From Gammaproteobacteria bacterium (GTDB lineage: Bacteria > Pseudomonadota > Gammaproteobacteria > DAOWEP01): a stretch of 8,661 bases of DNA. This document shows positions 6,440-8,661 of this stretch, piece by piece; position 1 is the first letter of the stretch, and the number at the start of each line of letters is the position of its first letter. A program made the translations under genes and the position numbers. The stretch covers positions 1-8,661 of the forward strand of contig DAOWEP010000152.1 in assembly GCA_030638455.1 (NCBI GenBank). Direction: 5' to 3'. The notes below the pieces were generated by a model that made no database searches, was not told where the DNA came from, and was given only the letters and a program-made list of their open reading frames with translations.

Positions 6440-6461
6440 CCATAATATGACCTTGATAGAG
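6440..6461 (-). repeat. Right terminal inverted repeat of the element
   Basis: This is the exact reverse complement of 6205-6226. It contains the TGA (6448-6450) that ends the interrupted tautomerase frame. Confidence 0.93.
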
Positions 6462-6496
6462 TACGAATGTGGGGCTGGAATGGCGGCACATTCTAG

Positions 6497-6662
6497 GAAA
6501 ACCTGGAAGAAAGCCACTCCCTCATAAACATCCCCTTTCCTGATGCTCTATTAAGGTGATAACCATTGATTATTGATTAATGGAATAAATATTCAGATTT
6601 ACGGATAATACCCGGCTATTAACTAACTGATAGCTATCTGACTCTGTAGCACAAAAATAAAA
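6497..6662. other. AT-rich gap between the tautomerase remnant and the second DUF4124 gene
   Basis: No gene or clear terminator was recognised. An imperfect inverted repeat, CCATTGAT/ATTAATGG (around 6563-6583), is not followed by a T-tract. GATAAT at 6604-6609 resembles a -10 box but has no good -35 partner. The gap probably contains the promoter of the following gene pair. Confidence 0.4.
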
Positions 6663-6929
6663 ATGAAAAAAATTATCTTCATTCTCCTGTTTCTGATCAT
6701 CGGCCTTGGCGTAGCGGTATGGTTGAACCCTGAACTACTATCATGGTTACGGCAAACCACGGGTACAGAAAGTGTCACCAAAGTATATAAATGGCAGGAC
6801 GAGGATGGAAGCTGGCACGTAACCGACAATCCCCCGCCTCCGGGCGTTAAATATCAGGAGCAGGAATACCTGCGTGACACAAATGTATTGCCCGCACTAA
6901 CGCCTGCAAAAGAGCAAGAGGAAAAATAA
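6663..6929 (+). CDS. Small membrane-anchored DUF4124 protein
   Basis: This is an 88-residue protein of unknown function. Residues 2-20 (KKIIFILLFLIIGLGVAVW) form one hydrophobic segment, either an uncleaved N-terminal anchor or a signal peptide with no obvious cleavage site. The DUF4124 pattern follows as VYKWQDEDGSWHVTDNPPPPG (about 41-61), then a charged tail. It would lie at the periplasmic face of the inner membrane. No good Shine-Dalgarno is visible, only an A-rich stretch before ATG. Its stop is 4 bases before proS, so they are probably co-transcribed, and the GAGGA that can serve proS lies within its last codons. It shares only the short DUF4124 motif with the protein at 5414-5878 and is not a simple duplicate. 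Confidence 0.82.
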   Translation: MKKIIFILLFLIIGLGVAVWLNPELLSWLRQTTGTESVTKVYKWQDEDGSWHVTDNPPPPGVKYQEQEYLRDTNVLPALTPAKEQEEK

Positions 6930-6933
6930 CATC

Positions 6934-8640
6934 ATGCGAGTATCCCGTTTTCCACTCTCTACTTTAAAAGAGACCCCTGCGGATGCAGAAGTAATCAGCC
7001 ACCAGCTCATGCTACGTAGTGGCATGATCCGTAAGCTCGCGGCTGGCGTGTATACCTGGCTGCCGCTCGGTTTGCGTGTGTTACGCAAGGTTGAGGCGAT
7101 TGTCCGCGAGGAAATGAACCGCGCCGGTGCACTGGAAGTATTAATGCCTGCTGTACAGCCATCAGAGTTATGGGAAGAATCAGGGCGCTGGGACCAGTAT
7201 GGGCCGGAACTGTTGCGCATTACCGACCGACACCAGCGTGAATTCTGTTTTGGTCCTACACATGAAGAAGTCATTACAGACCTGGTGCGTCGCGAGGTCA
7301 GCAGTTACAAACAACTTCCGATTACCTATTACCAGATTCAAACCAAGTTCCGCGATGAAATACGCCCACGCTTCGGCATCATGCGCGCACGCGAATTCCT
7401 TATGAAGGATGCGTATTCATTCCACATGGATGAAGCATCACTTCAGGAAACCTATGACCAGATGTTTGAGGCCTATACCAAAATATTTACCCGGTTGGAT
7501 CTGAAGTTCCGTCCGGTGCAGGCAGACACGGGCAGTATTGGTGGTAATGCATCGCATGAATTCCATGTGCTCGCAGACTCGGGTGAAGATGCCATCGCCT
7601 TTGCCAGCGAAAGTAACTATGCCGCCAATGTAGAACTGGCCCCGGCCATGCCGCCTGCTGGTGAACGCCCCGCCGCTGGTGAGACTATGCAAAAGGTCGA
7701 TACGCCCAACCAGCATTCGATCGAGGAAGTCAGCCGGTTTCTGAAGACAACACCTGAACACTGCATCAAGACCCTGCTGGTGCAGGGTGAAAAGGACAGC
7801 GTGGTCGCACTGGTGTTGCGTGGTGACCACGAGCTCAATGAAATCAAGGCCGAAAAACTGGAAGGTGTTTTGGCTCCCATCACATTTGCAACCGATGATC
7901 AAATTAAAAACGTGGCTGGCTGCAAAGCAGGCTCCATTGGCCCAGTCGGCTTAAAGATATCCGTTATCGTAGACCATAGTGCTGCATACCTGAGTGACTT
8001 TGTCTGTGGTGCAAATGAAGATGGCAAACACCTCACTGGCGTTAACTGGGTACGTGATCTGGAAAAACCGAAAACGGCAGACCTGCGCAAGGTGGTTGAG
8101 GGTGACCCAAGCCCGGACGGCAAGGGCGTGTTATCCATCGCCAGGGGTATTGAGGTCGGGCACATCTTCCAGCTCGGCAGAAAATACAGCGAGGCCATGA
8201 ATGCCAATGTACAGGATGAAGCTGGGAAATCCGTCGTCATGCCGATGGGCTGTTATGGCATAGGTGTTTCACGTGTAGTCGCTTCTGCCATTGAACAAAA
8301 TCACGACGACAAGGGCATCATCTGGCCGGATGCAATCGCTCCATTCCAGGTCGCTCTGCTTCCCATGAATATGCATAAATCTGAAAGGCTAAGGGATGCC
8401 ACCGAAAAGCTCTATACACAATTGGTAGATGAAGGTTTTGACGTGTTGTTTGAAGACCGCAAGGTACGCCCGGGGGTAATGTTTGCGGATATGGAACTGG
8501 TCGGCATACCGCACCGCATCGTGCTCGGTGACCGCGGACTTGATGAAGGTAAGGCAGAATACAAGGGTAGACGAGACAAGGATAATACCCATATCCCTAT
8601 AGATAGTGTTATTGAATTCCTGAAAGAGAAAATTAAATAA
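6934..8640 (+). CDS. proS: Proline-tRNA ligase, bacterial type with editing domain
   Basis: This cytoplasmic class II aminoacyl-tRNA synthetase charges tRNA-Pro. The 568-residue length matches the bacterial form with an inserted YbaK-like editing domain. The catalytic core shows motif 1 around EVLMPAVQPSELWEESGRW (68-86), motif 2 FRDEIRPRFGIMRAREFLMKD (139-159) and motif 3 GCYGIGVSRVV (439-449). The insertion domain spans about 225-400 and retains K279 (HCIKTLLV), the residue that in E. coli ProRS is needed to clear mischarged Ala-tRNA-Pro. The C-terminal anticodon-binding domain (about 470-568) has EDRKVRPGVMFADMELVGIPHRIVLG, of which FEDRKVRPGVMFAD is most conserved. The N-terminus MRVSRFPLSTLKETPADAEV agrees with the family, supporting ATG at 6934; GAGGA lies 11 bases upstream. 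The gene is complete. No terminator is visible in the 21 bases left after it. Confidence 0.98.
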   Translation: MRVSRFPLSTLKETPADAEVISHQLMLRSGMIRKLAAGVYTWLPLGLRVLRKVEAIVREEMNRAGALEVLMPAVQPSELWEESGRWDQYGPELLRITDRHQREFCFGPTHEEVITDLVRREVSSYKQLPITYYQIQTKFRDEIRPRFGIMRAREFLMKDAYSFHMDEASLQETYDQMFEAYTKIFTRLDLKFRPVQADTGSIGGNASHEFHVLADSGEDAIAFASESNYAANVELAPAMPPAGERPAAGETMQKVDTPNQHSIEEVSRFLKTTPEHCIKTLLVQGEKDSVVALVLRGDHELNEIKAEKLEGVLAPITFATDDQIKNVAGCKAGSIGPVGLKISVIVDHSAAYLSDFVCGANEDGKHLTGVNWVRDLEKPKTADLRKVVEGDPSPDGKGVLSIARGIEVGHIFQLGRKYSEAMNANVQDEAGKSVVMPMGCYGIGVSRVVASAIEQNHDDKGIIWPDAIAPFQVALLPMNMHKSERLRDATEKLYTQLVDEGFDVLFEDRKVRPGVMFADMELVGIPHRIVLGDRGLDEGKAEYKGRRDKDNTHIPIDSVIEFLKEKIK

Positions 8641-8661
8641 GCCTGTTTTCTGTTCTACACT

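Larger units (their letters stand above)
6205..6461. mobile_element. 257-bp MITE-like element with TA target duplication
   Basis: The ends are perfect 22-bp inverted repeats beginning CTCTATCAAGG, extending to 28 bp with two mismatches. TA flanks both sides (6203-6204 and 6462-6463). Removing the element plus one TA repairs the MIF gene exactly, so both boundaries are fixed by the host gene and not only by the repeat. No transposase or other plausible protein is encoded. TA duplication is typical of elements mobilised by IS630/Tc1/mariner-type transposases, so a non-autonomous derivative of that superfamily is likely, although the parent is not in this window. The interior is GC-richer than the repeats and consists of two related inverted arms about a centre at 6333. 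Perfect repeats and an otherwise undamaged host frame suggest a recent insertion. It also supplies the present stop codon of the tautomerase frame. Confidence 0.9.
5890..6496 (+). pseudogene. MIF-family tautomerase gene interrupted near its 3' end by a MITE-like element
   Basis: The intact gene would encode a 115-residue macrophage-migration-inhibitory-factor-like (phenylpyruvate tautomerase) protein. Met is followed by the catalytic Pro2, exposed after Met removal. The family's lysine is at K34 in GKPESYV, and LELKSIGLP (61-69) and DRIYIEFADA (94-103) are conserved landmarks. At V105 the frame runs into a foreign element (6205-6461), continues for 81 unrelated residues and stops at TGA 6448-6450, inside the element, giving a 186-residue product. 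The lost end survives downstream at 6464-6496, reading R-M-WGWNGGTF and TAG. Splicing 6204 to 6464 restores an unbroken frame of the usual family length. The C-terminal strand takes part in subunit contacts in MIF trimers, so activity is probably impaired, but Pro2 and most of the fold remain. Calling it inactive is inference. Confidence 0.88.

Noticed and set aside
6205..6461. An integron attC site, a REP/BIME repeat or a CRISPR-like array as an explanation of the palindromic region.
   Set aside because: The TA duplication, the 22-bp perfect ends and the exact repair of the interrupted gene identify a transposed element. There is no integrase context, no repeat-spacer periodicity, and the size and layout differ from REP units.
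6240..6496. A natural C-terminal extension of the tautomerase, or a sequencing frameshift.
   Set aside because: The native end of the protein is found intact 259 bases later, and the intervening block has transposon-like ends. A base-calling error cannot explain this.
6216..6527. Several short open frames of 67-87 codons on both strands across the MITE-like element.
   Set aside because: They arise from the element's near-palindromic sequence, cross its boundaries, and show no protein family pattern or good ribosome-binding site.

Overview
The window looks like the chromosome of a gammaproteobacterium, or possibly a betaproteobacterium, of moderate GC. It could not be placed more finely. Three things point there: the order ilvB-ilvN-ilvC-psd-pssA, the short DUF4124 envelope proteins, and a bacterial-type proline-tRNA ligase with an editing domain.

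Minus-strand block (5062 down to 21). The acetohydroxyacid synthase large and small subunits and ketol-acid reductoisomerase (ilvB, ilvN, ilvC) carry out the first two shared steps of isoleucine, valine and leucine synthesis. A good intrinsic terminator follows ilvC. Next comes a short phosphatidylserine-decarboxylase-family gene (psd), a second likely terminator, and CDP-diacylglycerol-serine phosphatidyltransferase (pssA). The two lipid genes would make phosphatidylserine and then phosphatidylethanolamine. At the left edge, a Shine-Dalgarno-like sequence on the minus strand suggests another gene starts just outside the window; leuA is the likely guess.

Divergent control region (5063-5413). 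No certain gene lies here. On the minus strand it holds a strong GC hairpin followed by five T's, about 85 bases before ilvB. Nothing else obvious would need terminating there, so it is an attenuator candidate. Weak promoter candidates are present in both directions.

Plus-strand block (5414-8640). A secreted or periplasmic DUF4124 coiled-coil protein is followed by a MIF-family tautomerase gene, then a small membrane-anchored DUF4124 protein, then proS. The DUF4124 protein and the tautomerase are separated by 11 bases, and the second DUF4124 protein and proS by 4 bases.

The standout feature lies inside the tautomerase gene. A 257-bp non-coding element (6205-6461) has perfect 22-bp terminal inverted repeats and is flanked by a TA duplication. 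Removing the element and one TA restores, exactly in frame, the family's C-terminal WGWNGGTF end and a 115-residue protein. The element is therefore a recent MITE-like insertion that replaces the last 10 residues with an 81-residue foreign tail. Its interior is built from two 97-base inverted arms around a 7-base centre. The arms share a conserved core but have different closing stems, each self-complementary. This is a compensatory pattern, suggesting that the folded shape (a three-way junction) matters for the element.
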